Of a stretch of 36,306 nucleotides of DNA, positions 1-8,083 are shown piece by piece. The stretch is taken from contig SHXW01000023.1 of the NCBI GenBank assembly GCA_009693115.1, forward strand, positions 1 through 36,306, written 5' to 3'. Source of the stretch: Dehalococcoidia bacterium (lineage in GTDB: Bacteria; Chloroflexota; Dehalococcoidia; Lucifugimonadales; Lucifugimonadaceae). The notes beneath the pieces were generated by a model. It did not search any database. It was not told the origin of the DNA and saw only the letters and a program-made list of their open reading frames with translations. Every line of letters starts with the position of its first letter. Positions within the stretch are counted from its first letter, which is position 1. A program made the translations under genes and the position numbers.

Positions 1-23
1 ACCTTCCTGACTGAAAGAACTGA

Positions 24-158
24 TCAGGCAAGCTGACGCAGCCGCGGGTCCAGCCTGTCCCGAAGCCAGTCGCCGATGAAGTTCAGCGACATGACCACAA
101 CCAGGATGACAATTCCTGGGATGACCACAAGCCACCACGCCGTAGTCACGTCATCGCG
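24..158 (-). pseudogene. C-terminal remnant of a DppC/OppC-type ABC permease
   Basis: The last 40 or so codons of this minus-strand frame read TTAWWLVVIPG, a hydrophobic stretch, then NFIGDWLRDRLDPRLRQLA. This is the typical end of the second permease of peptide/nickel ABC importers (last membrane helix plus the GDxLRDxLDPRLR tail). Upstream of about 158 the same frame (SRHDLIGEPLAWLGC...) does not resemble a permease, and no ATG-initiated intact permease can be built. Another frame just upstream carries APMLSRAM, which weakly resembles the segment before the last helix, so a frameshift may be part of the decay. It starts directly after the formate dehydrogenase stop codon. It is a broken gene, not the partner of the intact permeases at 24.8-26.6 kb, which have a different C-terminus. 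Confidence 0.7.
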
Positions 159-241
159 CGGCTGAGCATGGGTGCGACATTGGGTACTGCAATCGATACA
201 ACCGAGCCAAGCCAGGGGTTCGCCTATTAAATCGTGCCGAC

Positions 242-3097
242 TCAATGCCGCTCAGCTATTGCCCCCACTCTGACGGCGCACGCCTTGAACTCAGGTGTCT
301 CCGTGATGAAGTCGTAGGCGTCACTCGTCACGTCATTGGTGCGCGTCGTTTTCGGGAAGGCAAAGGACATGAACACCGTCCCTGCAGGCGACCTGTCAGT
401 GACCTTCGCATGCACGTCAACCTGGCCTCTGCGCGAGGACACTCGCACAAGTTCCCCATCCTCAACTCCGAGCTTTTCCGCGTCGTGAGGGCTGATCTCA
501 AGCAACTCGTGGGGTATGAGCAATTCGAAGCCCGACGCCCTGCCCGTCTGCGTGCCGGTGTGGTAGGTCGAGCGGCGGCGGCCCGTAGTCAACACGAGCG
601 GGTACTCAGGGTCCGGCTCCTCCTGAGGCGGGATGTGATCCACAGGAGCGAACAGGCCCGGCATGTGCGAATCCATCTCGTCCTTGTGCAGGTACACCGT
701 GCCGGGGTGGTCCTCCGTCGGGCACGGCCACTGCAGGCCGCCCTCGCGGTCGAGCCTGGCGTGTGTGATGCCACCGTAAACGGGCACGACGCGGCGCATC
801 TCATCGAATACTTCGGCGGACGTCTCGAAAGGTTGTGCCCCGCCCATCTTCTCGAAGAGCCTCAACAGGATATCCACGTCGGTCCTGGCCTCGCCCGGCG
901 GCTTCACAGCGGGACGAACGCGCTGCACGCGACGCTCAGAGTTGGTAAACGTCCCGTCCGACTCTGCGAACGCCGCTGCAGGCAGCACGACGTCTGCCAT
1001 CTGCGCCGTCTCGGTCAGGAAAATGTCCTGAACGACGAGGAATTCGAGCGCTTTCAGGGCGTGTTCGGCATGATTGGCGTTGGGGTCTGAAACTACGGTG
1101 TTCTCACCCATGATGTAGGCAGCCTTGACCCGGCCGCGCAGCATCTGGTCCATGGCGGTGATCTTCGTAATGCCGCGGCGGGCGGGCAATTTCGTCCCCC
1201 ACGCCTTTTCGAATTTCTCCCGCACCGCCTGTTTCTCCACCTTCTGGTAACCGGGGAGGTCGGTCGGGATGCAGCCGGAATCGCCTGCGCCCTGCACATT
1301 GTTCTGGCCGCGCAGCGGGTTCACGCCGGCGTTCATCCGGCCAAAGTTCCCGCACAGCATTCCGAGGTTCGCAAGCGACTGCACATTGTGTGTGCCGCAG
1401 GAATGCTCCGTGATGCCCACCGTGTAGCAGATAGCCGCCTTGCCGTGGTGCGCGGCATACTCTCGGGCTGTGGAGATGATGTCCAACGCCGGGACGCCGC
1501 TTATCTCCGAGGCGTACTCCGGCGTATACAACTCCACATGCTTCGCCAGGTCGTCGAAGCCCTCAGTCCGTGTACGGACATAATCGGCGTCGTAGAGGTT
1601 TTCTTTGATGATGACATGCGCCATCGCGTTGAAGAGGGCGATGTCCGTGCCGACCCTGAGTTGCAGGTGCCGCTTCGACCAGCGGGTGAGCTCGATCTTG
1701 CGCGGGTCAACGACGACGAGCGTGGCGCCGTTCCGCACCGCCCGCTTCATCCGCAGCGATATGACAGGGTGCGTCTCCGTGGTGTTGGACCCGGCAACAA
1801 GGATGAACTTGGACCCGGTCAACTCCTCGATGGAGTTGGTCATCGCCCCCCGTCCCACCATGACCGCCAGACCGGCGACCGTAGGGGCGTGTCAAGTCCG
1901 GGAGCAGTTGTCTATGTTGTTTGTCCCGACCGCCACCCGCGCGAACTTCTGCATGAGGTAGTTCGCCTCGTTCACGGCGCGGGCTGATGCCCAGCACGTG
2001 ATGGCGTCAGGACCGTCGCTCGCCATGATCGCCTTGAACTTCGAAGCGATCAGATCCAACGCCTCGTCCCAGGTTGCCCGCCGGAAGACAGCGCCCGCTG
2101 CATTCGAAGATGCGTCAGCGGTCCCCGAGGTCCTCGAAGAGCCGTTGTGTGCGCCAACCGAATGCGGCGCAGGACCCCGCTCCCTCACCGAGCCTGTTCG
2201 AATAAGCGGGTACTTGAGCCTTTCCTCGCTCCGCACAAACTCCCATGAGGCAAACTGCCCTTTTACGCAAAGCGAACCACGGCTGGGAGCGGTGAAGTCC
2301 GGCTCTACGCCAGCGACCTGTCCGTCCTGCGAGAGCAGGTGAATCCCGCATCCGACGCCGCAGTACGGGCAGATTGTCTTCGTGCGCTTCACCTTGGCGG
2401 CGTCGGTCTTCCAGACAACTTTCCGATCCGTCAGCGCGCCGGTAGGGCAGGTGTTGATGCACTGCCCGCAGAATGTGCACGGACTTTCGAGCAGTTTGTT
2501 GTTGAAAAACGAGTGGACCTTGCTGCCCTGCCCACGCCCGTCAACCGTGATCGCCGCCGCCTGCTCCCACTCGTTGCAGATGTTCGTACAGCGGTAACAG
2601 GCGATGCAATAGTCATAATCACGCTGGATGAAGGGGTTTGGGTCGTCGGCCTTTTCCCGCCTTTTCAGAGGCCGGAAGCGGTCCCATTTCGCCCCGTACT
2701 CCTCGCAGGCGGCGTGCAGTTCACACTTGCCGAAAGAGTTGCAACGCGGGCACCCGGCAGGCGATGCAGTCTCCGATAGGAGGAGCTCCAATAGGGTCTG
2801 CCTGTACTCCCGCACCTCCTGCGTATGAGTTGCGACGCTCATGCCCTCCTGAGCGTTCCATGTGCAAGCCGCTACGGTCTGCTTCCGTCCGTCTACCTCC
2901 ACTTCGACCAGACAGGCGCGGCAGGTGCCTTTGGGCCCCACGCGCTCGTCAAAACAAAGGGTGGGCACACGGAAGCCGGCTGATTTAACCGCGTCCAGCA
3001 CGCGTGCTCCTTCAGCGCAGCCCGTGGCGATGCCGTTCACGGTTACGTTCAGGACCTTCATGGCCCTTGCCGGCCCGGCGGTTGTGACCATCGCCAT
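242..3097 (-). CDS. fdhA: Selenocysteine-containing formate dehydrogenase, alpha subunit (one gene read through UGA)
   Basis: This is a molybdenum/tungsten-bis-MGD formate dehydrogenase catalytic subunit that oxidises formate to CO2. Two apparent frames (1892-3097 and 242-1861) are in phase and separated only by TGA at 1892-1894. Across it the product reads NNIDNCSRT-Sec-HAPTVAGLA, the classic FdhF/FdhA active-site motif, so Sec is residue 402 of about 951. Domains in order: [2Fe-2S] ferredoxin (Cys48, 59, 62, 78); a NuoG-like cluster segment (Cys116, 119, 125); two [4Fe-4S] motifs (CIACYRCTNIC near 164-174, CTFCGQCINTC near 207-217); the Mo-domain cluster CPYCGVGC near 243 with Cys277; the molybdopterin domain; and a C-terminal MGD-binding domain. 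Oddities are no His ligand before Cys116 and a low-complexity insertion at about 302-335. Upstream AAAGG favours the start at 3097 or the ATG at 3091. No NuoE/NuoF-like partner and no sel genes lie in the window. Confidence 0.93.
1853..1894 (-). promoter_or_regulatory. Bacterial SECIS element with the UGA selenocysteine codon of fdhA
   Basis: On the minus strand the UGA (1894-1892) is followed by a hairpin. The apical stem is CGCC (1877-1874) with GGCG (1868-1865), closing the loop GGUCU (1873-1869). Outward pairs are U1878-G1864, G1879-U1863, G1880-C1862, then after one mismatch A1882-U1860, U1883-G1859, C1884-G1858, and after another mismatch C1886-G1856 and C1887-G1855. There are 18 nt between UGA and the GGUCU loop. 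From memory, both the loop sequence and this spacing match the E. coli fdhF SECIS that binds SelB. The element lies inside the coding sequence, as bacterial SECIS elements do. Confidence 0.88.
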
Positions 3098-3450
3098 GCC
3101 CTTTCATGCCGCGGATACGGGGACCGGCGGCAAAAGCGGGTGTGGAGCCTGTGGATAACTTTCCCGGCCAAATATATCCCCCGCAACCGCGCCCGTCATG
3201 GCTGAGAGTGCCGCGGCGTGTTGCCAGATTGTGCGCCCTCGTCTCTGCAAGGAGGCGGTCGGTCTCTTTGGAGACCGCTTCGCACGTCCCCTGAGGGCAC
3301 CCGATCGAGGGGAAGGATATTTCGGGACAGCCCCCAAGACCTCCTCCCGACCCCGCGCTCGCGCGATCTGTCGGCGTCCAGGCGGCGTCCAGGCGTTTCC
3401 GCCACCGGTTGAGCGAGTGTCACACGAAGAGTCCTGAGCCGCAGACGGCG
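3098..3450. other. Intergenic region between the NHL gene and fdhA
   Basis: No convincing gene is present here on either strand. It holds the candidate fdhA promoter (3171-3199) and a perfect 6-bp hairpin GGTCTC-TTTG-GAGACC at 3261-3276. The hairpin is not followed by a T-run in either direction, so it is not a standard terminator. A repeated GGCGTCCAGGC motif occurs near 3373-3392. Confidence 0.6.
3171..3199 (-). promoter_or_regulatory. Candidate sigma70-type promoter of fdhA
   Basis: On the minus strand, ATGACG (3199-3194, 4 of 6 to the -35 consensus) is separated by 17 nt from TATATT (3176-3171, 5 of 6 to the -10 consensus). Transcription would start near 3164, leaving a leader of about 65-75 nt before the fdhA start. 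This fits the 353 bp gap that separates fdhA from the preceding NHL gene. Confidence 0.5.
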
Positions 3451-4479
3451 TCAGGACTTCACGAGTTTGGTATAGCGGCCGCCGATGAGCCACTCGACAA
3501 CGAAAAGGTTGCCGTGCCCGTCTGCCGCGACACCGTGCGGGCTGTTGAACTTGCCCGGCTTCAGGCCGCCTGGCCGCACCAGTCCCCCGTCAGGCCCCTG
3601 CCGGTTCGGCCAGGCGGGAGGGTCTGTTGGACTGCCGCGTTCTACATCTGCGATAACCGGGTCCGCGCCCAGGTAGCCCACGAGACGGTCCTCCCGGTCG
3701 AGGACGGCCAGACGTCCCCGGAGTTCCGCAATGAACAAATAGTCGCCGGAAACGGCGAACGCGCTCGGGCTGGTCAGGAAATCCGCCCCGAACGAACGCT
3801 TGAAGCGCCCGTCCGTATCGAAGACCTGGACCCGCCGGTTGGTCCGGTCGGCGATGTACAACTCCGGGTCTGTCTTCCTCGTATCGGCGAACACCGCGTG
3901 CGGGCAGTTAAAACGCCCGGCCCGCCCCTCCTCGCCGTTGATGCTGCCCAGATAGTCTCCGCTCCCGGAGTACCGGTGTACGTAACTCTCGCCGTACCCG
4001 TCGGCTACCCAGACGTCGCCCGCTCCGCCGTGCCGCTGCGGAAACACCGTGACGGAGGTCGGGGAGTAGGTGCCGGAGCCGTACACGGGCAGTGCCGGCC
4101 GCGCCAGTTTCATGGCGACCTTCCCTGACAGGTGAAACTTGATGACCTGGCCGGCCCGGGGACCGGGCTGGTACTGGTAGCCAATAGCTGGGTCACGCTT
4201 GGCACCCGGATCGGCGATCCAGAGGAACTCCGTCGAGCCGTCCGTGGCCAGCGCCATGCCGTGAGCCTCGACTACGGGCGCGTCCCAAGACCGGACAAGC
4301 GCGCCACCGGCGTTGAACCCAAGCACCGTCGGGTCCCCCGGATGAAACGTGATCACCTCGCCATTGTGTGCGACCACCACGCCGTGGTGCGCCCAACCAA
4401 GCCTGCTGCTCTCAGTAACAGGGACTTGCGCCCAGGAATCGACCCAGGAGTACGTCAAGCCGCCAACGGTGATCTTCAC
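3451..4479 (-). CDS. NHL-repeat beta-propeller protein
   Basis: The 342-residue product carries NHL-type blades, for example NCPHAVFADTRKTDPELYIAD..NRRVQVFDTDGRF and FNSPHGVAADGHGNLFVVEW. These are the D/N-x-hydrophobic-Y/W-V-A-D strand patterns of six-bladed propellers such as those of TolB-like or peptidylglycine lyase-like proteins. No signal peptide or membrane helix is evident, and no enzymatic motif is certain. The start is a GTG at 4479: AAGGAG (4488-4493) lies 8 nt upstream. It sits 120 bp downstream of the formaldehyde dehydrogenase gene and 353 bp before fdhA in the same direction, so it could be cotranscribed with the former. Its function is unknown; binding or scaffolding is the usual guess for this fold. 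Confidence 0.85.
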   Translation of the reverse strand: MKITVGGLTYSWVDSWAQVPVTESSRLGWAHHGVVVAHNGEVITFHPGDPTVLGFNAGGALVRSWDAPVVEAHGMALATDGSTEFLWIADPGAKRDPAIGYQYQPGPRAGQVIKFHLSGKVAMKLARPALPVYGSGTYSPTSVTVFPQRHGGAGDVWVADGYGESYVHRYSGSGDYLGSINGEEGRAGRFNCPHAVFADTRKTDPELYIADRTNRRVQVFDTDGRFKRSFGADFLTSPSAFAVSGDYLFIAELRGRLAVLDREDRLVGYLGADPVIADVERGSPTDPPAWPNRQGPDGGLVRPGGLKPGKFNSPHGVAADGHGNLFVVEWLIGGRYTKLVKS

Positions 4480-4599
4480 GCCGGGTACTCCTTCGGTTTC
4501 GCCCTGGGGACGCCGAAACGGGGCAGTGGTGGAGACTTCTCCCTCACCCTGGCTCCCGGCTCTTCCAGTGCCCCTCCCTGCTGCCGGGATAGTGGGTTC

Positions 4600-5751
4600 C
4601 TACGGGTGCAGGATGACCTTGGTGTACCCGTCCTCACGGCGGTCGAACTTGCGATAGGCCTCGGGGGCTTGATCGAGCGGGACCTCATGCGAAACGACAA
4701 AGCCCGGCTTCGCCCTGCCGGAAATGATCAGGTCACGCAGGTCGGCGTTGTATCTCTTGACGTTGCACTGTCCGGTGCCTAGGCGGAGGCCCTTCTCGAA
4801 CAGCCGCCCGAAGTTCATCAGCAGGGCCCCGCGGGACGCGTTCGCATCCACGCCGCCGGGGTCGGAGGGGACGTAGAGGCCTGGGATGCCCAGCGCGCCG
4901 GTGGGGTTGACGACGTCAATGAGCTGGTTCAGGACCGTGTTCGGCACTTCGTCCTGTTCTCCTCCGGCTGCGGAGGAACCGGCCTTGGTCGCCTGGTATC
5001 CGACAGCGTCAATGCCCTTGTCCACGCCTGACCCGTGCCGCTGCTCTTTGATCTGCTTGACGGGGTCGGCAGTGTCGTAGTTGATTGGTATGCCGCCGAT
5101 CTCCTTAGCCTTGTCCAGGCGTGCCTTCACGTGATCGACGACGAACACCTGCGCCGCTCCCCGGATCAGGCAGCTGTACGCGGCCATGAGCCCCACCGGC
5201 CCTGCGCCGAATACGGCCACGCTCTCCCCGGGGCTGACTCCGGCCAGTTCCGCACCGTGGTACCCGGTCGGAAAGATGTCTGCGAGCATGGCGAAGTCCG
5301 CTTCGTGGTCCTTGCCCGCGGGGAGGGGCAGGCAGTTGAAGTCGGCAAAGGGCACCTGGAGATATTCGGACTGTCCGCCCGTCCACGGCCCCATGGCCAC
5401 GTAGCCGTACGCTCCTCCCGCGAAGCCGGGGTTCACTGTGAGACAGAAGCCGGTGAAGCCCCGGCGACAGTTCTTGCAGAAGCCGCAGGCCACGTTGAAG
5501 GGCATCACGACGCGGTCGCCGCGCTTCAGCGACGTGACGGCCGGGCCGGCTTCCTGGACTATCCCCATGTTTTCATGGCCGAAGACGATCCCGGCCTTTG
5601 CCGCCGTCCTGCCCTCGTACATATGGAGGTCGGAGCCGCAAATGCAGCTGGAGGTGATTTTCACGATCGCATCGTTCGGATGCTTGATCTTCGGGTCAGG
5701 GACGTTTTCAACTGCCACTTCGAACGGCTTCTTATAGACAACGGCCCGCAT
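4600..5751 (-). CDS. Zinc-dependent dehydrogenase, glutathione-independent formaldehyde dehydrogenase type
   Basis: This is a medium-chain zinc alcohol dehydrogenase whose closest type is glutathione-independent formaldehyde dehydrogenase, which oxidises formaldehyde to formate with NAD+. Catalytic-zinc residues are visible in CICGSDLHMY (Cys38) and GHENMG (His59, Glu60). The structural-zinc cysteines are Cys89, 92, 95 and 103 (ACGFCKNC...GFC). A Rossmann motif GAGPVG lies near 182-187, followed by the NAD-site acidic residue in VVDH. An internal insertion (about 245-265) and the late NRLFEKGL-like region are as expected for this subfamily. The ATG at 5751 is preceded by GGAGG with 5 nt spacing; the longer TTG start would lie inside that ribosome site. 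Together with fdhA downstream it would form a formaldehyde to formate to CO2 route. Substrate specificity is inferred from family resemblance. Confidence 0.88.
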   Translation of the reverse strand: MRAVVYKKPFEVAVENVPDPKIKHPNDAIVKITSSCICGSDLHMYEGRTAAKAGIVFGHENMGIVQEAGPAVTSLKRGDRVVMPFNVACGFCKNCRRGFTGFCLTVNPGFAGGAYGYVAMGPWTGGQSEYLQVPFADFNCLPLPAGKDHEADFAMLADIFPTGYHGAELAGVSPGESVAVFGAGPVGLMAAYSCLIRGAAQVFVVDHVKARLDKAKEIGGIPINYDTADPVKQIKEQRHGSGVDKGIDAVGYQATKAGSSAAGGEQDEVPNTVLNQLIDVVNPTGALGIPGLYVPSDPGGVDANASRGALLMNFGRLFEKGLRLGTGQCNVKRYNADLRDLIISGRAKPGFVVSHEVPLDQAPEAYRKFDRREDGYTKVILHP

Positions 5752-5861
5752 GATGCCCTCCAAGTCCTATTGACTATTCCGCTTTTCGGCAGCGCTCCCC
5801 GGCCCGCTCGCCCCGAGTTAGTCGAGCGGCCCTGTGACCTCGATGCCGAACTGGTCCCGGC

Positions 5862-6875
5862 TCAGACCGCGGCCGGTTCCGGCGACCGCTGGTAAATCTG
5901 GATGCGGTGCCGGCAGCTATCAGCAACCAGCACGAGCCCGTCTGCGGTCGTGCATACCGCAGACGGCCGCCAGAAGAGCTTTTCTTCGTGCCCTGGGATG
6001 CCGCTGGCAAGCCGCTGGTCGCGCTGCTCCGGGTTCACCGCCAGAAACTCCTGGCACCACCTGGACAGGTCCGCGTCGCCCCAGAGGGTCTCCCTGTGCT
6101 TCATGGCTGGTGAGAACACCTGCACGCGGTCGTTCTCCCAGTCGGCAACGAAGACATCGCCGCCGCTATCCACGGCGATGCCCGACGGGTGCCTGAACTC
6201 TCCCGCCCGCGACCCGGTGCGGCCGTGGACGCTGATGAACGCGCCCTCAGGGCTGAACCGCTGGATGCGGTCATTCCGCCAGTCCGCGACCCAGATGTTG
6301 TCCCTGGCATCAACGGCGATGCCCCACGGGTAGTTAAGCTGGCCTGCACCTGCGCCAAAGGTCCCGAAGGTTGAGATGAAGCGCCCGTCCGTGGTGAACT
6401 TCTGCACCCTTGCATTGAGATGGTCAACGACGAGCAAATCTCCGTGCGAATCGAAGGCCAGGCCGGACGGGCGGTTGATCTGGCCCGGACCGGGACCGCG
6501 CGCTCCCCAGCGTCCGACGAACGTTCCGTCCTGTTCGAAGACCGAGATACTGTTCATGTGCTCGTCGGAGACGTACACGCGGCCTTTACGGTCGATCACC
6601 AGCGCGGTCGGCATCGTCAGCTTGCCGGGGTCGGTCCCCCACAGGCCGAACTCAAACTGAAACTCGGACCCCAGCGTGGTGACGCTGACCCGCACGTTCT
6701 TGTTCTGGGCATTGGAGCGGCTGAGGACGTAGACCATCCGCCGGCTGTCCATGCGCACATCTACCGGGTTCATGAACCCCCTGCCTTCAAATGAGGCCAG
6801 GCCGATAGTGTGGCTGTAGGTAAATAGCGCCGGGCTTGCCATCTGCCGCTGGACGCCTGCGACCACTCCGACCAT
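5862..6875 (-). CDS. NHL-repeat beta-propeller protein
   Basis: The 337-residue product consists of regular NHL blades of about 47 residues: MPTALVIDRKGRVYVSD, RPSGLAFDSHGDLLVVD, YPWGIAVDARDNIWVAD and HPSGIAVDSGGDVFVAD, plus flanking degenerate blades, giving a probable six-bladed propeller. No signal peptide is evident. The ATG at 6875 overlaps the stop of the upstream DUF1501 gene by one base (TGATG), so translation is very likely coupled. It is more regular than the second NHL protein of this cluster and is not a recent duplicate of it. A catalytic role cannot be read from the sequence; a protein- or ligand-binding propeller is the family expectation. Confidence 0.88.
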   Translation of the reverse strand: MVGVVAGVQRQMASPALFTYSHTIGLASFEGRGFMNPVDVRMDSRRMVYVLSRSNAQNKNVRVSVTTLGSEFQFEFGLWGTDPGKLTMPTALVIDRKGRVYVSDEHMNSISVFEQDGTFVGRWGARGPGPGQINRPSGLAFDSHGDLLVVDHLNARVQKFTTDGRFISTFGTFGAGAGQLNYPWGIAVDARDNIWVADWRNDRIQRFSPEGAFISVHGRTGSRAGEFRHPSGIAVDSGGDVFVADWENDRVQVFSPAMKHRETLWGDADLSRWCQEFLAVNPEQRDQRLASGIPGHEEKLFWRPSAVCTTADGLVLVADSCRHRIQIYQRSPEPAAV

Positions 6876-8014
6876 CAGCGTGCCACCGGCATCTGTTCGA
6901 ATCCCCGTTTGAGGACAGCCAGAGGATCAACGTCCATGAACTGGTCCAGGACCGACGCGTACACCTGACGGAAATCGGTGTTGAACTTCACATCGCCATC
7001 AAGCTGGTCAGCGGGCCTTAATTTTGGGTACTCCCCCAACAGGCCGCCCTTGACAGAATTACCGATCAGCAGCGACACGCCTCCAGAGCCGTGATCCGTC
7101 CCACTGCCGTTGTCAGCGATGCGGCGCCCGAACTCAGAGAACATCAGGATGACTGTATCGTCAGCGGCATGGTGCTCTTCGAGGTCCTGCCAGAAGGTCT
7201 CGACCGCAACCGAGACGTCGCGCCACAATTTGGCGTGGTTGACCAGTTCGTTGGTGTGCGTATCGAAACTGCCGTGATTGGTATAGAAGACCCGTGTGCC
7301 CACACGCGCTGTCAAGACCTGCGCCACACCCTTCAGGCTCTGTGCGATGGCGTTGTCGGCCGGGTATTCCACGCTTGAGGAGTACTTGAGCGGCGTTTCG
7401 CGCAATATGTCCGCCCCGCGCAGTGCCCCGTGCCCAGTACCGAGCATGCGTGCCGAGACCCAGGCCTCTTCGCCCATTGGCTGGTAAATCCTTGCCATGA
7501 CATCCAGCAAGGCGTCCCGCTTTCGAGCGCCTGCTATCCCCGTCAGAAAACCGTAACTTTCTAGTTGACCAACCGAGGCGACCGACACGCCGGGGTAGGC
7601 AAGCGAGCGCGGCAAGCCCCGCCCGAAGTTCACAGCAGTGACCGGGTTAGTGCCCGCGGGATCGATCAACTTGACGGTCTTGCCTAGCCAGCCTTCGGCG
7701 GAACTCGCGGAAGGTTCAGCTGTGTGCCAGATATCCATGGAGCGAAAGTGCGAACGGTTGGGTTCCGGGTAGCCGACGCCCATGATCACGGCAACCTTGC
7801 CCTGATCGTAAAGCCGCTTGAACGGACGCATTTCGGAGTTGAAGGCCACGTTATCGTCGATCGGGATGACGGACTCCCCCTTGAGTCCCATCACAGGGCG
7901 GGACTGGTAGTACTGAGCGTCGTTGTAAGGGACCAGTGTGTTCAGATAGTCGTTCCCGCCCGAAAGCTGGATCACGACCAGGTTCTTGGCCCGCGTACTA
8001 CGTTCCGTTTTCAC
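6875..8014 (-). CDS. DUF1501 family protein
   Basis: The product of about 379 residues shows the DUF1501 landmarks: an N-terminal LVVIQLSGGNDYLNTLVPY; NRSHFRSMDIWHTA; a central DTHTNELVNHAKLW; and a C-terminal SEFGRRIADNGSGTDHGSGG, the FGR...GTDHG block of this alkaline-phosphatase-like family. The GTG at 8014 has AGGGAG (8021-8026) upstream and is preferred to the longer frame from 8047. Many family members carry a Tat signal, but none is visible here. It follows the DUF1800 gene after 69 bp and overlaps the NHL gene by one base. DUF1800 and DUF1501 genes are habitually paired; their biochemical role is not established. Confidence 0.9.
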   Translation of the reverse strand: MKTERSTRAKNLVVIQLSGGNDYLNTLVPYNDAQYYQSRPVMGLKGESVIPIDDNVAFNSEMRPFKRLYDQGKVAVIMGVGYPEPNRSHFRSMDIWHTAEPSASSAEGWLGKTVKLIDPAGTNPVTAVNFGRGLPRSLAYPGVSVASVGQLESYGFLTGIAGARKRDALLDVMARIYQPMGEEAWVSARMLGTGHGALRGADILRETPLKYSSSVEYPADNAIAQSLKGVAQVLTARVGTRVFYTNHGSFDTHTNELVNHAKLWRDVSVAVETFWQDLEEHHAADDTVILMFSEFGRRIADNGSGTDHGSGGVSLLIGNSVKGGLLGEYPKLRPADQLDGDVKFNTDFRQVYASVLDQFMDVDPLAVLKRGFEQMPVAR

Positions 8015-8083
8015 TTGGCTCTCCCTAATACTCGCGTTTCGGCACAAGCGCCATCTGCGATCTATCTTCGCGGGGCATGGTTA

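Noticed and set aside
1861-1892. Treating formate dehydrogenase as a pseudogene or two separate genes
   Set aside because: The two frames are in phase, the stop is TGA at the catalytic residue, and a SECIS hairpin follows at canonical distance.
3150-3158. Perfect DnaA box TTATCCACA (minus strand) before fdhA
   Set aside because: It is a single copy, expected by chance at this frequency, with no AT-rich unwinding region or dnaA/dnaN nearby.
3098-3450. tRNA-Sec gene near fdhA
   Set aside because: No UCA-anticodon arm or long-acceptor cloverleaf is found in the gaps around the gene.
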